Virus record (IMG/VR): IMGVR_UViG_3300022221_000015
Span: 1-40,818 of that record
Strand: one strand, 5' to 3'
Length of the DNA stretch: 40,818 nt
Source of the DNA: a virus
Position 1 is the first letter of the stretch. Every line of letters begins with the position of its first letter. The position numbers were made by a program, and so were the translations under genes. Below, piece after piece: positions 1 through 8,097 of this stretch. Under the pieces are notes generated by a model. It did not search any database. It was not told the origin of the DNA and was given only the letters and a program-made list of their open reading frames with translations.

Positions 1-58
<58 letters not shown>

Positions 59-77
59 ACAGAGAAGGAGATGCCAT

Positions 78-209
78 TAGGAATTAGGAATTCTAGGAAT
101 TATGACGTAAGTCTTTGATATTAAAGAGCTTTTCGCGTTTTTGAATTAGGAATTGATTAGGAATTATCGCGTAAGTTGTTGATTTTAAAGAGCTTTTCAA
201 TTAGGAATT
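78..209 (+). repeat. left iteron array, six TAGGAATT copies
   Basis: Exact copies of TAGGAATT begin at 78, 85, 94, 147, 158 and 202, all in + orientation. They group as 3-2-1, with start-to-start steps of 7, 9, 53, 11 and 44 bp. The right end carries the same layout in the opposite orientation. Iterons next to an A-rich segment are typical of replication origins; a packaging or partition site is also possible. The repeats and spacing are direct observation; the role is inferred. Confidence 0.85.
94..198 (+). repeat. two 41-bp direct repeats inside the left array
   Basis: Positions 94-134 and 158-198 are copies with about five mismatches, offset by 64 bp. Each starts with an iteron and ends in AAAGAGCTTTTC. 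The right arm has its own, different repeat at nearly the same offset (66 bp), so the spacer sequence is arm-specific while the period is kept. Confidence 0.8.
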
Positions 210-215
210 CATATT

Positions 216-225
216 ATTGTACAAT
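216..225. promoter_or_regulatory. isolated ATTGTACAAT palindrome
   Basis: A perfect 10-bp palindrome identical to the outer part of the half-site found in the five 35-bp palindromes. It sits between the left iteron array and the terminator of the 314-691 gene. It may be a low-affinity single site for the same protein. A related GTACAATCCTTTA word occurs at 1177-1189 and again in the 38-kb palindrome. Confidence 0.4.
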
Positions 226-265
226 CTCAACTACTTTCTTTGTCACATATGGAAGAATTTAGACA

Positions 266-297
266 CAAAAAAGCCCCCTCTCGTTATGAAAGGGGGC
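266..297 (-). terminator. rho-independent terminator of the 314-691 gene
   Basis: Read on the - strand, a GC-rich stem pairs GCCCCCT (273-279) with AGGGGGC (291-297) and is followed by six T (plus-strand A at 267-272). It lies 17 bp past the stop codon of the - strand gene and isolates it from the iteron array. Confidence 0.85.
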
Positions 298-313
298 GAT
301 TATTGTCTTAATA

Positions 314-691
314 TTAGATTGTTATACCGAGTTTTTCGGCTATTTCACTTGGTGAGAGACCGCTAGCCTTTTGAATCGCGGTCATTAGTGCTCTATCGCT
401 TGTCTGTTTATCTTCAATGGAAGCCTTGAGTAGATTACGTTTCGAGTCTTGGAGCCTGATTACCCGAATCTCATTGAACTTAGAGAGAATTTCCTCTTCC
501 TTATACTTCTTAGTCAATTCGGAAAATGTAGTAGGCTGATCGTAGTCAAACGTCTCGACTAGATAAGTTTTCCCACTTTTCTCATTCTGGGAAACAACTG
601 CGAGATCATGCGCCTTAGCGTACTCATTAGCCCTTTCCAGTTGCTTCTCGTCCTTAACTTCTGTCTTTGCTGTTAATGTAATCTTCTTCAT
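314..691 (-). CDS. small phage protein with half-HTH C-terminal tail (paralogue of 31044-31340)
   Basis: A 125-residue hypothetical protein. ATG is preceded by AGGAGAATTACA, a good ribosome binding site. Its second half aligns by eye with the protein at 31044-31340: a segment rich in EE, L and N, then a QDxKRxxL block, then RALM and a tail ending AEKLGI. The tail resembles the first helix and turn of a helix-turn-helix but stops before a recognition helix. The gene is monocistronic, with two inverted repeats upstream and a strong terminator downstream, next to the left iterons. A DNA-binding or replication role is inferred from position only. Confidence 0.8.
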   Translation of the reverse strand: MKKITLTAKTEVKDEKQLERANEYAKAHDLAVVSQNEKSGKTYLVETFDYDQPTTFSELTKKYKEEEILSKFNEIRVIRLQDSKRNLLKASIEDKQTSDRALMTAIQKASGLSPSEIAEKLGITI

Positions 692-707
692 TGTAATTCT
701 CCTGAGA

Positions 708-730
708 GTGTATAGTTAAATGTTATACAC
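708..730. promoter_or_regulatory. inverted repeat before the 314-691 gene
   Basis: GTGTATA (708-714) and TATACAC (724-730) form a perfect 7-bp inverted repeat, 17 bp upstream of the - strand ATG. It could be an operator or a 5'-leader hairpin. Confidence 0.4.
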
Positions 731-743
731 TTCCCCGCGCGTC

Positions 744-763
744 ATGTTATAAACTAATAACAT
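744..763. promoter_or_regulatory. ATGTTAT/ATAACAT inverted repeat, possible operator
   Basis: Perfect 7-bp arms at 744-750 and 757-763 with a 6-bp spacer. Read leftwards, the region holds a weak promoter-like pair (TTGAAT, 17 bp, TATTAG) overlapping the repeat, which would place an operator on the promoter of the 314-691 gene. The promoter match is weak. Confidence 0.4.
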
Positions 764-1042
764 ATGCGGTAAAGCTATTCAATTATCAAAGAACTATTCT
801 CAACTTCTGAATATAGTATCTCATATTCAAATAAAGATGTCAAATAAAAAATGCAGGTAAATAAAAATAATTCTCTTATATAATGATAGACTACAAGAGA
901 GAGTAGACAAATATAAATAAAAGAGGGGATACGGGGGTCCGGGGGGAATTCCTTTTACCAATATTATGTGAAGTCAGGAATATTTTATCAAATTTTTCGT
1001 TCATTGTTCTATTATTCTACCTACTAATATTGCAGGTAAGGA

Positions 1043-1077
1043 ATAGTACTATAGACCTCTGAGGTCTATTGACCAAT
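1043..1077. promoter_or_regulatory. 35-bp palindrome, copy 1
   Basis: Half-sites ATAGTACTATAGACC and, on the other strand, ATTGGTCAATAGACC are separated by 5 bp. The inner nine bases on each side are perfectly complementary. It lies upstream of the terminase genes. It belongs to a five-member set with half-site consensus ATTGTACAATAGACC and fixed 15-5-15 geometry. Confidence 0.75.
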
Positions 1078-1114
1078 CACTAACATTATATATGTCAAAT
1101 ACGTCACTTTTTTC

Positions 1115-1148
1115 TTGACATAGCCCCAGCGATAGAGTAGTTTATAAC
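1115..1148 (+). promoter_or_regulatory. candidate late promoter
   Basis: TTGACA at 1115-1120 is a perfect -35. At 17 bp the -10 is poor (TAGTTT, 1138-1143); a better box, TATAAC (1143-1148), has a spacer of 22 bp. The mismatch fits a promoter needing an activator, with the 35-bp palindrome just upstream as a possible activator site. It lies about 55-85 bp before the terminase start. Confidence 0.35.
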
Positions 1149-1201
1149 TAGATGGGGAGAGTTACGCCCTATAATCGTACAATCCTTTATGGAGTAACCA
1201 A

Positions 1202-1621
1202 GTGAGCATAGGTAAATTAACAACTAGACATATGAAGATCATGATGGCCCTTGTTGAAGGGAGTCGTCCTTGTGAAGTATGTGAAGAGTTTGGAATCACG
1301 GAGTCTCGTTTATCCGTCCTAAGAGCCACGGCTCTATGGAAGAGTAAGGAGGAGGAGTTGACTAATCAATCACTGGCGGATTCCTTACTTCGTATTAATA
1401 GTCTGAGAGGTTCGGCAGTTGATGCCTTGGAGGATTGTCTCAAATCTGAAGACGATCGGGTTAAGTTAGCCTCCGCTCGTGATATTCTCGATAGGACCGG
1501 TATTAAAGCCGGGGCCGAATTGACCGTTAGCGGAGATACAAGTATTAATCTTTATATACCGAAAGGATGGAACAACAGTGAACAAGGAGTCCCTAGTGAA
1601 GCTGGAGCCTCAAGAGATTGA
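1202..1621 (+). CDS. terS: terminase small subunit
   Basis: A 139-residue protein directly before and overlapping the large terminase gene. The N-terminal part (about residues 5-45) reads as a helix-turn-helix, with PCEVCEEFGITESRLSVLR the best candidate, followed by a long helical segment. This is the usual build of phage small terminases, which recognise the packaging site and pass DNA to the large subunit. GTG start with GGAG 8 bp upstream. It is the first gene of the late + strand operon. The call rests on architecture and position. Confidence 0.75.
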   Translation: MSIGKLTTRHMKIMMALVEGSRPCEVCEEFGITESRLSVLRATALWKSKEEELTNQSLADSLLRINSLRGSAVDALEDCLKSEDDRVKLASARDILDRTGIKAGAELTVSGDTSINLYIPKGWNNSEQGVPSEAGASRD

Positions 1622-3023
1622 CCTTTTATATGGTAGGAAAGGACCCACGGTTAAACAAGAACTCTTTCGAGACCACCCAGCGAAGTATAGATTATACGGA
1701 GGAGCAGTTGGAGGTGGTAAGAGTTGGGCCATATGTGCTGAAGGACTTAGGGTATCTCTAGCCTATCCAGGGAATAAAGGATTCATGTGTAGGCATGAGT
1801 CAACTTCGTTTAAGAATACAACCCTTGCCACTCTCATGAAACTTATAGGAGAGCTGGAGGAACTAACAAAGAAGAAAATATTGGTAAATCACCATCGAAC
1901 GGATAGAGTTATAACTCTTATAAATGGAAGTGTTATAGTCTATGGAGCACTTGGAGACTCCAGTGATGTAGAGAGGATAAAGTCTCTCGAAATAGGATGG
2001 TTCGCAATAGACGAAGCCAGTGAGACAGCCGAGGGGAATTACCAAATGCTCAAGTCTCGTCTTAGGTGGAGACTTCCGAATGGAGGATTTCCTCCCTTCT
2101 TCGGTTTATTAGCCTCTAACCCTGAACCGGGTTGGGTGAAGAATACCTTCGTAACTCCGGAGAAAATGGGAATGCCTCTCCCGAATCACGTATTTATCCA
2201 AGCACTCCCTCTAGATAATCCTCATCTTCCACCGGATTACCTAGAGGACCTAAGAGCGAGTAACCCGGAACATTGGGTTGTTAAATATATAGAAGGTTCA
2301 TGGGATGCCTTGAAGGGACAGATATTCGACGGATTCAATTCTGAGAAATCAGTTATTGATCCTTTTGATATTCCCTCCAACTGGTTAAAGTTCCGAACTC
2401 TAGACCACGGACAGAATAACCCAACCTGTTGTCTATGGTGTGCGGTAGACCCAGACAGTAATATCTTCGTCTATCGAGAATACTATTCCTCCGGAGTGGT
2501 GAGTAAACATTGTAAAGAGATTAATCGTCTATCCGAAGGAGAAGAGTACGAATATACCGTACTCCCTCACGACCTTTGGAACAAGACAAGAGAGAAAGAT
2601 GGAAATTTATGGTCAGTTTATAACGAATACGTGGAACACGGAATCTATGGAATCCGAGCCAATAACGAGGTCAATGCCGGACTCAATAGAGTTAATGAGT
2701 TCTTTTTCTCCAATTCAGAGAGAATACACCCGATTACGGAGGAGAAGGGAAGCCCTCGATTATTTATCTTTTCCAATTGCCGAAATCTAATCCTTGAGAT
2801 TCCAGACTATATCTGGAAAGATGGAGAGGATAAACCAGTTAAGGTAAACGACCATGCCTGTGACGCTCTTCGGTATGGGATAATGACAAGACCTTCCCCA
2901 GCCTTAGAAGATGAAGTAATACCAATTAACTCTTTCATGGCCATGAGAAAGAGAATGATACAGGCTAATAAACGAGCGGAGAGAAGGGGAACCTCTCCAT
3001 ATGAAGAGTACAGGAGGATTTAA
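1578..3023 (+). CDS. terL: terminase large subunit (packaging ATPase/nuclease)
   Basis: A 481-residue motor protein that pumps DNA into the prohead and cuts it. The ATPase domain has a phage-type Walker A, GGAVGGGKS (residues 41-49), and a Walker B ending in D145-E146. The C-terminal RNase H-like nuclease begins near residue 272 with LDHG (D276) and ends with DHACDALRYG, supplying acidic residues. GTG start, overlapping the end of the small subunit gene by 44 bp. Length and motif order are normal for the family. Confidence 0.93.
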   Translation: MNKESLVKLEPQEIDLLYGRKGPTVKQELFRDHPAKYRLYGGAVGGGKSWAICAEGLRVSLAYPGNKGFMCRHESTSFKNTTLATLMKLIGELEELTKKKILVNHHRTDRVITLINGSVIVYGALGDSSDVERIKSLEIGWFAIDEASETAEGNYQMLKSRLRWRLPNGGFPPFFGLLASNPEPGWVKNTFVTPEKMGMPLPNHVFIQALPLDNPHLPPDYLEDLRASNPEHWVVKYIEGSWDALKGQIFDGFNSEKSVIDPFDIPSNWLKFRTLDHGQNNPTCCLWCAVDPDSNIFVYREYYSSGVVSKHCKEINRLSEGEEYEYTVLPHDLWNKTREKDGNLWSVYNEYVEHGIYGIRANNEVNAGLNRVNEFFFSNSERIHPITEEKGSPRLFIFSNCRNLILEIPDYIWKDGEDKPVKVNDHACDALRYGIMTRPSPALEDEVIPINSFMAMRKRMIQANKRAERRGTSPYEEYRRI

Positions 3024-3025
3024 AG

Positions 3026-3241
3026 ATGTCAAGTTTTACTGATATATTCACGGACCTGGTAAGTTCCAAGTCTAAGAGACAAAAGATGTATGAACAAGGA
3101 GCTTTAGACGAGAGTGACCTTTCCGAAGAAGAGAAGAAGAAGTTTAAAAAGAAGAAGAAGAAAAAGCCTATTATGAATAACAATTCCTCCACTACGAAGG
3201 AATCGTCAGGGAGTCTTCTAAAAGCAATAACTGGGAAATAA
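3026..3241 (+). CDS. small lysine-rich hypothetical protein
   Basis: A 71-residue protein with an acidic patch (about residues 27-37) followed by a run of some 11 Lys/Phe residues and a Ser/Thr/Asn-rich tail. ATG lies 3 bp after the terminase stop, with AGGAGGATTTAAAG upstream as a strong ribosome binding site. The basic stretch suggests binding to DNA or to another acidic protein. It has no recognisable family. It is the last gene before the RNA-like element. Confidence 0.75.
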   Translation: MSSFTDIFTDLVSSKSKRQKMYEQGALDESDLSEEEKKKFKKKKKKKPIMNNNSSTTKESSGSLLKAITGK

Positions 3242-3243
3242 TA

Positions 3244-3392
3244 AATAAGAGAGGGGGAAGAAATCCAGGCACTGTTCCTTCCACCCCTTGCGAACAACTT
3301 GGGCACATGAAGCTCCCTCTCTTATTGACCAATAACAAAACGCGGCTTCATGTGGGAAACGTAAGGGGTGTGGGGTCGAGGGGCGAAGCCCC
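3244..3392 (+). ncRNA. candidate pseudoknotted structured RNA upstream of an HNH gene
   Basis: Four pairings were found by eye. Stem A: 3244-3255 with 3315-3326, 12 perfect pairs. Stem C: 3282-3292 with 3360-3370, 11 pairs including one G-U. Stem B: 3304-3313 with 3345-3354, 10 perfect pairs, nested inside C. Hairpin D: GGGGC-GAA-GCCCC at 3380-3392. The 3' strand of A lies in the loop of B, so A and B cannot nest and would form a pseudoknot. The element fills the gap between a stop codon and an HNH gene that begins 20 bp after D. Mobile RNA-plus-HNH units and group I intron remnants are possible relatives, but I could not match it to a known class. Confidence 0.65.
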
Positions 3393-3411
3393 AGATAAAC
3401 AGGAATTCCAA

Positions 3412-3765
3412 ATGAAAGTTATAGTTGGGAAACTACTTACGAAGAAGAGAAGAAGGAAGAGATTACAACCTGATATTGAATATTGCAAGAACGCTACAAG
3501 TGAGGAGAAGTTCCTCCAGTTTCTCGATTATTATAAAGGATTACCTTTCAAGGATATTTATAAGAAATATAACGAGACACTTGATTGGAAGAGGAAGAGA
3601 GATAATAAATTCCGATCAGCCAATTGGAAATGTGAGAAGTGTAAAGGAAGGAATAAGTTACAGGTTCATCATAAGAATTATAAAAAATGGTTTGATGTTA
3701 CCATGAAAGACCTTATCGTATTATGTGATAAGTGTCATAGAGAAGAGCATCCGGATAAAGTATGA
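3412..3765 (+). CDS. HNH endonuclease
   Basis: A 117-residue nuclease of the zinc-stabilised HNH type: C74-x2-C77, the catalytic VHH (H86-H87), then C105-x2-C108 with H109 and H113. Such small HNH proteins are usually homing endonucleases in phage genomes. An in-frame ATG at 3307 would extend the protein into the RNA-like element; I chose 3412 because it has AGGA 7 bp upstream and leaves the element intact. The stop overlaps the next ATG (ATGA), so it is translationally coupled to the virion gene that follows. Confidence 0.85.
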   Translation: MKVIVGKLLTKKRRRKRLQPDIEYCKNATSEEKFLQFLDYYKGLPFKDIYKKYNETLDWKRKRDNKFRSANWKCEKCKGRNKLQVHHKNYKKWFDVTMKDLIVLCDKCHREEHPDKV

Positions 3766-4343
3766 ATGTAGATAAGAAGACTGTCCATGCCGATATTTCG
3801 GTTGGAGATAAGGTAATTAGAAAGAAGTACTACTGGCACGAAGATCATCATGATGAAGATCGTATAAAGCTTAACAAAGCTACTAACTACCTATCTGCTT
3901 ATATGACAAATGCAGGTGAGCCTGACATGGCAGTTAATGGAGGTACTCCGGTTACATATTCATATACAGTCCCAGAAGGAAGTACTGTCGAGATACACAG
4001 ACTTTTACTTGCGATAGAACATGGAACAGTTGCTTTTGTATCAGGACATTTTGGAGCACTCGGAGCAGCTTTAACTAATGGAGTTGAGATATCAGTAACT
4101 AATTCTGGAGTAACTACGATATTAGAGACTTGGAAAACTAATAGGCAAGTGCGAGATACCATGTTTGACTTTGATCAGGCGTTTAAAACAAATGGTGCGT
4201 ATACTGGAAGATGGACATTCACAAAAGACTTAAATGCTGTAGGAATTGAATTGAAGTCAGGAGATTCTTTTCAAGTTAAAATTCAAGATGACTTGTCTAG
4301 CTTAGACTACCTAAGTATGAGACTTAAAGGGAATATATCATAA
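3762..4343 (+). CDS. probable virion protein between terminase and portal
   Basis: A 193-residue protein of unknown family. The N-terminal 35 residues are charged and His/Asp-rich (WHEDHHDEDR). The rest alternates short hydrophobic and Thr/Gly/Ser-rich stretches typical of beta-sandwich virion proteins. Start overlaps the HNH stop by 4 bp and its own stop overlaps the portal start (TAATG). Position in the head operon suggests a minor head or capsid-surface protein. No enzymatic motif is visible. Confidence 0.65.
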   Translation: MNVDKKTVHADISVGDKVIRKKYYWHEDHHDEDRIKLNKATNYLSAYMTNAGEPDMAVNGGTPVTYSYTVPEGSTVEIHRLLLAIEHGTVAFVSGHFGALGAALTNGVEISVTNSGVTTILETWKTNRQVRDTMFDFDQAFKTNGAYTGRWTFTKDLNAVGIELKSGDSFQVKIQDDLSSLDYLSMRLKGNIS

Positions 4344-6136
4344 TGAGTAAATCAGATTTAGTTCAGGAATGGGAAGCTAAGATAAAAGATGGTAAGGAAG
4401 TCCGTGATACATGGATTAAGACTTTCCGCATAGCCGATCTTGATAAATACTATGAAGGATTTCAACGTCCATCTAATTGGGTTGAGGATGATTTCTTCGC
4501 GGTTAATCTTATCAATCCTAATATAAGAGAGCAAATGGATTCTCTTTATGCCAGGGACCCAGAATTTATAGTTAAACCTAAGACTACTCAATTACCAGTT
4601 ACTCCAGAAGTAACTAAGTTTCTAGAACTCCAAGGTACTCTTAGACAATCGGCTATTAATTATCTCTTTAAGGAGAAGAGATATAGGAAGGAGATTAAGA
4701 GAGCACTTTATGATGCCTTCGTTAAGTTCGGAGTGGTGAAGACTTACTATGAACCTTACCTAGAAGGGAATGAGAAAGCTGGTGAGAACTTCCTGGATAA
4801 GAATCAACTTCCGGTTATAGATAGACAAACTGGAGAAGAGCTTAAACAACCTAATGAGTTACTTGTAAAGGAAGTATTCGAGGTTAAGAGAAGAAACCCC
4901 CTTTGTATTATCTTCGACCCTTGGGCTGACTCAATCGAGAATTGTAAATGGATAGCCGAAGAAGTTGAGTATACAGTTGAGGAGATTAAGAATAACGACC
5001 TGTTTAAAAATACCGAGGATATCAAGGCAACGAGTATTATAAGAACAGGAGAAGGTGACCAACTTAAACAGAAAGAGAAGATTAGGAAGAAAGGAGACAA
5101 ACTAGAAGGTAAGAGGACTACCTCATTCTGGGGAGAGAAGGGAGAATATGACGAGCAAGAAGTCGTCACCCTCTACGAGATATATGATATTGAGAATAAC
5201 CAGATCATCGTAATCGCCGATGGGCACGAACTAGAACTAAGGGAAGACCCTACTCCTAATGGAATAGAAGGACATCCGTATGAATTCCTTATCTTCCAAA
5301 ATAGAAGTGATTGTGCTTATCCTATTCCAGAGATATTCAACCAACTTGATGTACAGGATGAATATAATATAACCAGGAATCAAATAGTTCTTCATAGGAA
5401 GAGGTATGGAAGGAAGTATGAATGTGAGGAAGGAGCCTATCATGAAGACGAACTTTCAAAGTTAGAGGAACCCTACGACGGAATAATTATTAAGAGAAAG
5501 AATGGAGCTCATAAATTAACCGCTATAGAAGACCCAGGTCTCGATCAAGCTACCTACTTCGACACTCAGCAATTAAAGGGAGACTTCCTTGACATAGCTG
5601 GAGGAATTGGAGAAGGACAATTTTCCAAGATTGAAAAGGCGACCGTTGCCGCAGGTGTTGAGAAAAGGGCACAGGCTAGGAGAAGTGGCAAGGAGGTTGA
5701 ATTCTATGATTTTCTTTCTAGTATCAGTTCCAAGTTATTGATGTTATTAGAGGAAGAAATGACTCTTCCTATGTCAATAAGTGTAGTAGGTCCGGCGGGA
5801 CAACAATGGCAATCTCTACATCAAGGAGATATTAACTCACTCCATTCTGAGTTTACACATAATGTGGTAATAGGAAGTACTTCTCCACGGAATCTCGACA
5901 GTGATAGAAGTTCTTGGTTAGCCTTCCTCCAGATATTAGGAGCTAGTCCTATGATAGGAGCAAGTGAGCATCTTCTAAGGATTACGGCTGAAATGTTTTA
6001 TATTACTGATGAAGTCTTAATTCAAGAGCTATTGGTAATAAGTCAGAAGATGCAAGAACAAGCCGCCGAACAAGGGCAGTTAGGAAAACCTGGAGTTAAT
6101 GTACCAGGACAAGGGGCGCAAGCTGGAGGACAGTAA
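4343..6136 (+). CDS. portal protein
   Basis: A 597-residue protein, the right size for a podovirus portal, the dodecameric ring at the vertex through which DNA enters and leaves. It starts with an amphipathic helix and FFAVNLINPNIREQMDSLYA, the kind of N-terminal clip region seen in P22-like portals. Long helices follow (residues about 440-500), with a Gln/Gly-rich end. It follows terminase and precedes scaffold and capsid, the standard order. Identity is from size, composition and order rather than a catalytic motif. Confidence 0.8.
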   Translation: MSKSDLVQEWEAKIKDGKEVRDTWIKTFRIADLDKYYEGFQRPSNWVEDDFFAVNLINPNIREQMDSLYARDPEFIVKPKTTQLPVTPEVTKFLELQGTLRQSAINYLFKEKRYRKEIKRALYDAFVKFGVVKTYYEPYLEGNEKAGENFLDKNQLPVIDRQTGEELKQPNELLVKEVFEVKRRNPLCIIFDPWADSIENCKWIAEEVEYTVEEIKNNDLFKNTEDIKATSIIRTGEGDQLKQKEKIRKKGDKLEGKRTTSFWGEKGEYDEQEVVTLYEIYDIENNQIIVIADGHELELREDPTPNGIEGHPYEFLIFQNRSDCAYPIPEIFNQLDVQDEYNITRNQIVLHRKRYGRKYECEEGAYHEDELSKLEEPYDGIIIKRKNGAHKLTAIEDPGLDQATYFDTQQLKGDFLDIAGGIGEGQFSKIEKATVAAGVEKRAQARRSGKEVEFYDFLSSISSKLLMLLEEEMTLPMSISVVGPAGQQWQSLHQGDINSLHSEFTHNVVIGSTSPRNLDSDRSSWLAFLQILGASPMIGASEHLLRITAEMFYITDEVLIQELLVISQKMQEQAAEQGQLGKPGVNVPGQGAQAGGQ

Positions 6137-6453
6137 TGGCTAGACAGAAAGCACAATTAGTGGATATATCGTCTTCAGGAAGCAATGATATCATAGTAGT
6201 CTCTGGAAAGCAGTTTATTATACTTAGTAAACTGTACTACAATCCCAGTGAAACTATCGTAGGTGATGTAATAGTAAAACTTGGGGATAGAGTTGTTGGA
6301 GGAATTACAAACCCAATAGCTGGAGGTAATCATCCTCTTGTATCATTTTGTGGGAATAGGCACGAACAAGGAGAAGGCGGAGAAAATCTTACAGTGGTTC
6401 TCCCAACAGCAACAGCTAGTAAGGTTACATTTCATGGGGAGGTAAAACCTTGA
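6136..6453 (+). CDS. small beta-rich virion protein, unknown
   Basis: A 105-residue protein starting at the portal stop (TAATG). It alternates Val/Ile-rich strands with Gly-rich turns and ends in a Thr/Ala-rich segment, as in capsid decoration or fibre-associated proteins. It has no known motif. Its place between portal and scaffold suggests a structural or head-surface role. Confidence 0.6.
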   Translation: MARQKAQLVDISSSGSNDIIVVSGKQFIILSKLYYNPSETIVGDVIVKLGDRVVGGITNPIAGGNHPLVSFCGNRHEQGEGGENLTVVLPTATASKVTFHGEVKP

Positions 6454-6469
6454 TTAAGTATCCTCTAAC

Positions 6470-7834
6470 GTGTATTATAAGGGGCAGAGAATAGTGGTTG
6501 AATTAACACATAAGCGTGGTTGGGATTCCAAGGTCTTTGACACTGGGAAAGTCTTTGTAGATAAAGACAATAAAGAACTCCCCATATATGGAACAAAGCT
6601 CCAAAATGGCCTTCATGATATCGAGACTGACGGTTCTTTTGTAGACGTTATTAATAGATTCCGGCCTTATGTTGGGAATGTTTCCACCGATGAGGTTATA
6701 AGAAATCGTGGCAAGGTAAAAATCTCCGACACCGGTAGTGAGTCTAAGGATAGGGTTAAGGTAACAACGAAGAGAGATTGTGGTGTAAGTCTCAAGCTGA
6801 AAGGGTATAGGACTTACGGCCCTCATTTCGACACTTTAAAAGATACTTATTACACTACAGATAATGGAATAACTCTGAGGTATTACCCTAATTATAAAGG
6901 GGTAAATATTGTTATAGAGGTGGCTAATCCTGCTACTGCATTAAATGTATTTAGATTTACTCTTAAAGAATATGGGTGCTCTTATACCTACGAGAAGATT
7001 GAGGGAGGTATTAAGTGTATAAGCTCTACGGGCCAGGATGATCTTTATATCAAGGCTTTATATGTTAAAGATGCTAATGATGATTACGGCACAGTAGATA
7101 TAGACCTTGACGGGGTCGAGGATGGACGGCAGATAATAAAGAAGACTATTGCTCCTGTATGGTTAGGTAATGCGGTAGGTCCAGTTGAATTAGACCCTAG
7201 TGTTACCATTGAAGACGGTGTTGCAGGTGGTGTAATTGAAGATGCGGTTATGGCAGGCGGGACTACACTAAACTATGGCGCTAGAGTCAACATGAACTGC
7301 AATGACTTTACGGGGGGGAACTATCAGAACTGGTGGATAAATGTGGACTTATCAGGGGAAGATTCGTCGAGGACTGTAACTCTGGCAAAGTTTATTAATT
7401 ATTGTGATTATGTTTTCGGTGGAGGCGGTTTTGAATGTAGTTTATGGCCGAGCTTGAGACAGGCGGTTGAAGGTACGAAAGATGGTGTTTCTGAGGTTGG
7501 GTCTATTTGTGGATTAGCTGCTAGATATACAATAGAAAACTGGACTACAATAAATGGTCAAAGTGCTGGTAATGACTATGACGATACACTTGCAACAGCT
7601 ACTTTTACCGCACCAACGGCAACAGGATCTTACGACATCGTTTGCGCTAACAGTATTATTCAGGCGAGATTAGGGAGTAGTTATTTCGGGGATATTATAC
7701 ATTCCACAACAAGAACAGCTAGCAAGTCATTCAGAACTCAAACAAGCGAGGGAGCAAATAAGCCTCAATTTTACTATGAATATACAGAAGGTGGTTTTAA
7801 CGGTTTTCCAATATTCTTTCAAGAGGAGTGCTAG
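6470..7834 (+). CDS. large hypothetical virion protein
   Basis: A 454-residue protein of unknown family. Gly, Asn, Thr and aromatic residues are frequent, and there is a repeated Gly/Val/Glu stretch around residues 235-260 (VTIEDGVAGGVIEDAVMAGG). This suggests a beta-rich exposed protein such as a head fibre or surface protein. GTG start has only a weak ribosome binding site, so the N-terminus is uncertain. A run of seven G at 7312-7318 lies inside the gene and could be a slippage or sequencing-error spot; the frame stays open across it as written. Confidence 0.6.
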   Translation: MYYKGQRIVVELTHKRGWDSKVFDTGKVFVDKDNKELPIYGTKLQNGLHDIETDGSFVDVINRFRPYVGNVSTDEVIRNRGKVKISDTGSESKDRVKVTTKRDCGVSLKLKGYRTYGPHFDTLKDTYYTTDNGITLRYYPNYKGVNIVIEVANPATALNVFRFTLKEYGCSYTYEKIEGGIKCISSTGQDDLYIKALYVKDANDDYGTVDIDLDGVEDGRQIIKKTIAPVWLGNAVGPVELDPSVTIEDGVAGGVIEDAVMAGGTTLNYGARVNMNCNDFTGGNYQNWWINVDLSGEDSSRTVTLAKFINYCDYVFGGGGFECSLWPSLRQAVEGTKDGVSEVGSICGLAARYTIENWTTINGQSAGNDYDDTLATATFTAPTATGSYDIVCANSIIQARLGSSYFGDIIHSTTRTASKSFRTQTSEGANKPQFYYEYTEGGFNGFPIFFQEEC

Positions 7835-7836
7835 AC

Positions 7837-8079
7837 ATGCCAATGTACGATTTTAAATGTGTATGTGGAGAGGAAGCGGAATTTTATTTATCCGTTAAGG
7901 AGTATGATAATGAAATGAAATGTAAGTGTGGTGAGGTAATGAAAAGAGTTATGTCAATACCTGCCAATTCTTATGTGTCAGGTTATCCCTATAACGATCC
8001 TAGTTTAGGTATGACCATAACAGACCCTGCTCATAGGAAGAGAGTTATGAAACAACACTCTTTAGTTGAGAAGGGATAA
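7837..8079 (+). CDS. FmdB-like zinc-ribbon protein
   Basis: An 80-residue protein beginning MPMYDFKCVCG, the N-terminal signature of FmdB-type zinc ribbons, with a second CKCG pair near residue 30; the two CxC-type pairs would bind one zinc. ATG at 7837 has GGAG 8 bp upstream. An upstream GTG (7828) overlaps that signal and is less likely. Small zinc ribbons are common in phage head operons. The target is unknown. Confidence 0.75.
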   Translation: MPMYDFKCVCGEEAEFYLSVKEYDNEMKCKCGEVMKRVMSIPANSYVSGYPYNDPSLGMTITDPAHRKRVMKQHSLVEKG

Positions 8080-8097
8080 ACCTTAAAGGAGGATGGT

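Larger units (their letters stand above)
692..1201. other. 510-bp divergent intergenic region
   Basis: No supported gene was found here. It separates the leftward 314-691 gene from the rightward late operon. It contains two short inverted repeats (708-730, 744-763), a TATAAT at 879-884 without a clear -35, a G-rich stretch (924-946), the first 35-bp palindrome (1043-1077) and a TTGACA at 1115. It is probably the main regulatory region for the late genes. Confidence 0.6.

Noticed and set aside
3244-3765. IscB/IshB-type RNA-guided nuclease with its guide RNA.
   Set aside because: The protein is only 117 residues, has no PLMP-like N-terminus, RuvC or bridge helix, and reads as an ordinary small zinc-type HNH. 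The RNA element is kept as a separate, unclassified finding.
3241-3765. Group I or group II intron.
   Set aside because: No split gene is seen on the two sides, and the core sequences of these introns were not recognised; only the RNA-plus-HNH pairing is suggestive.
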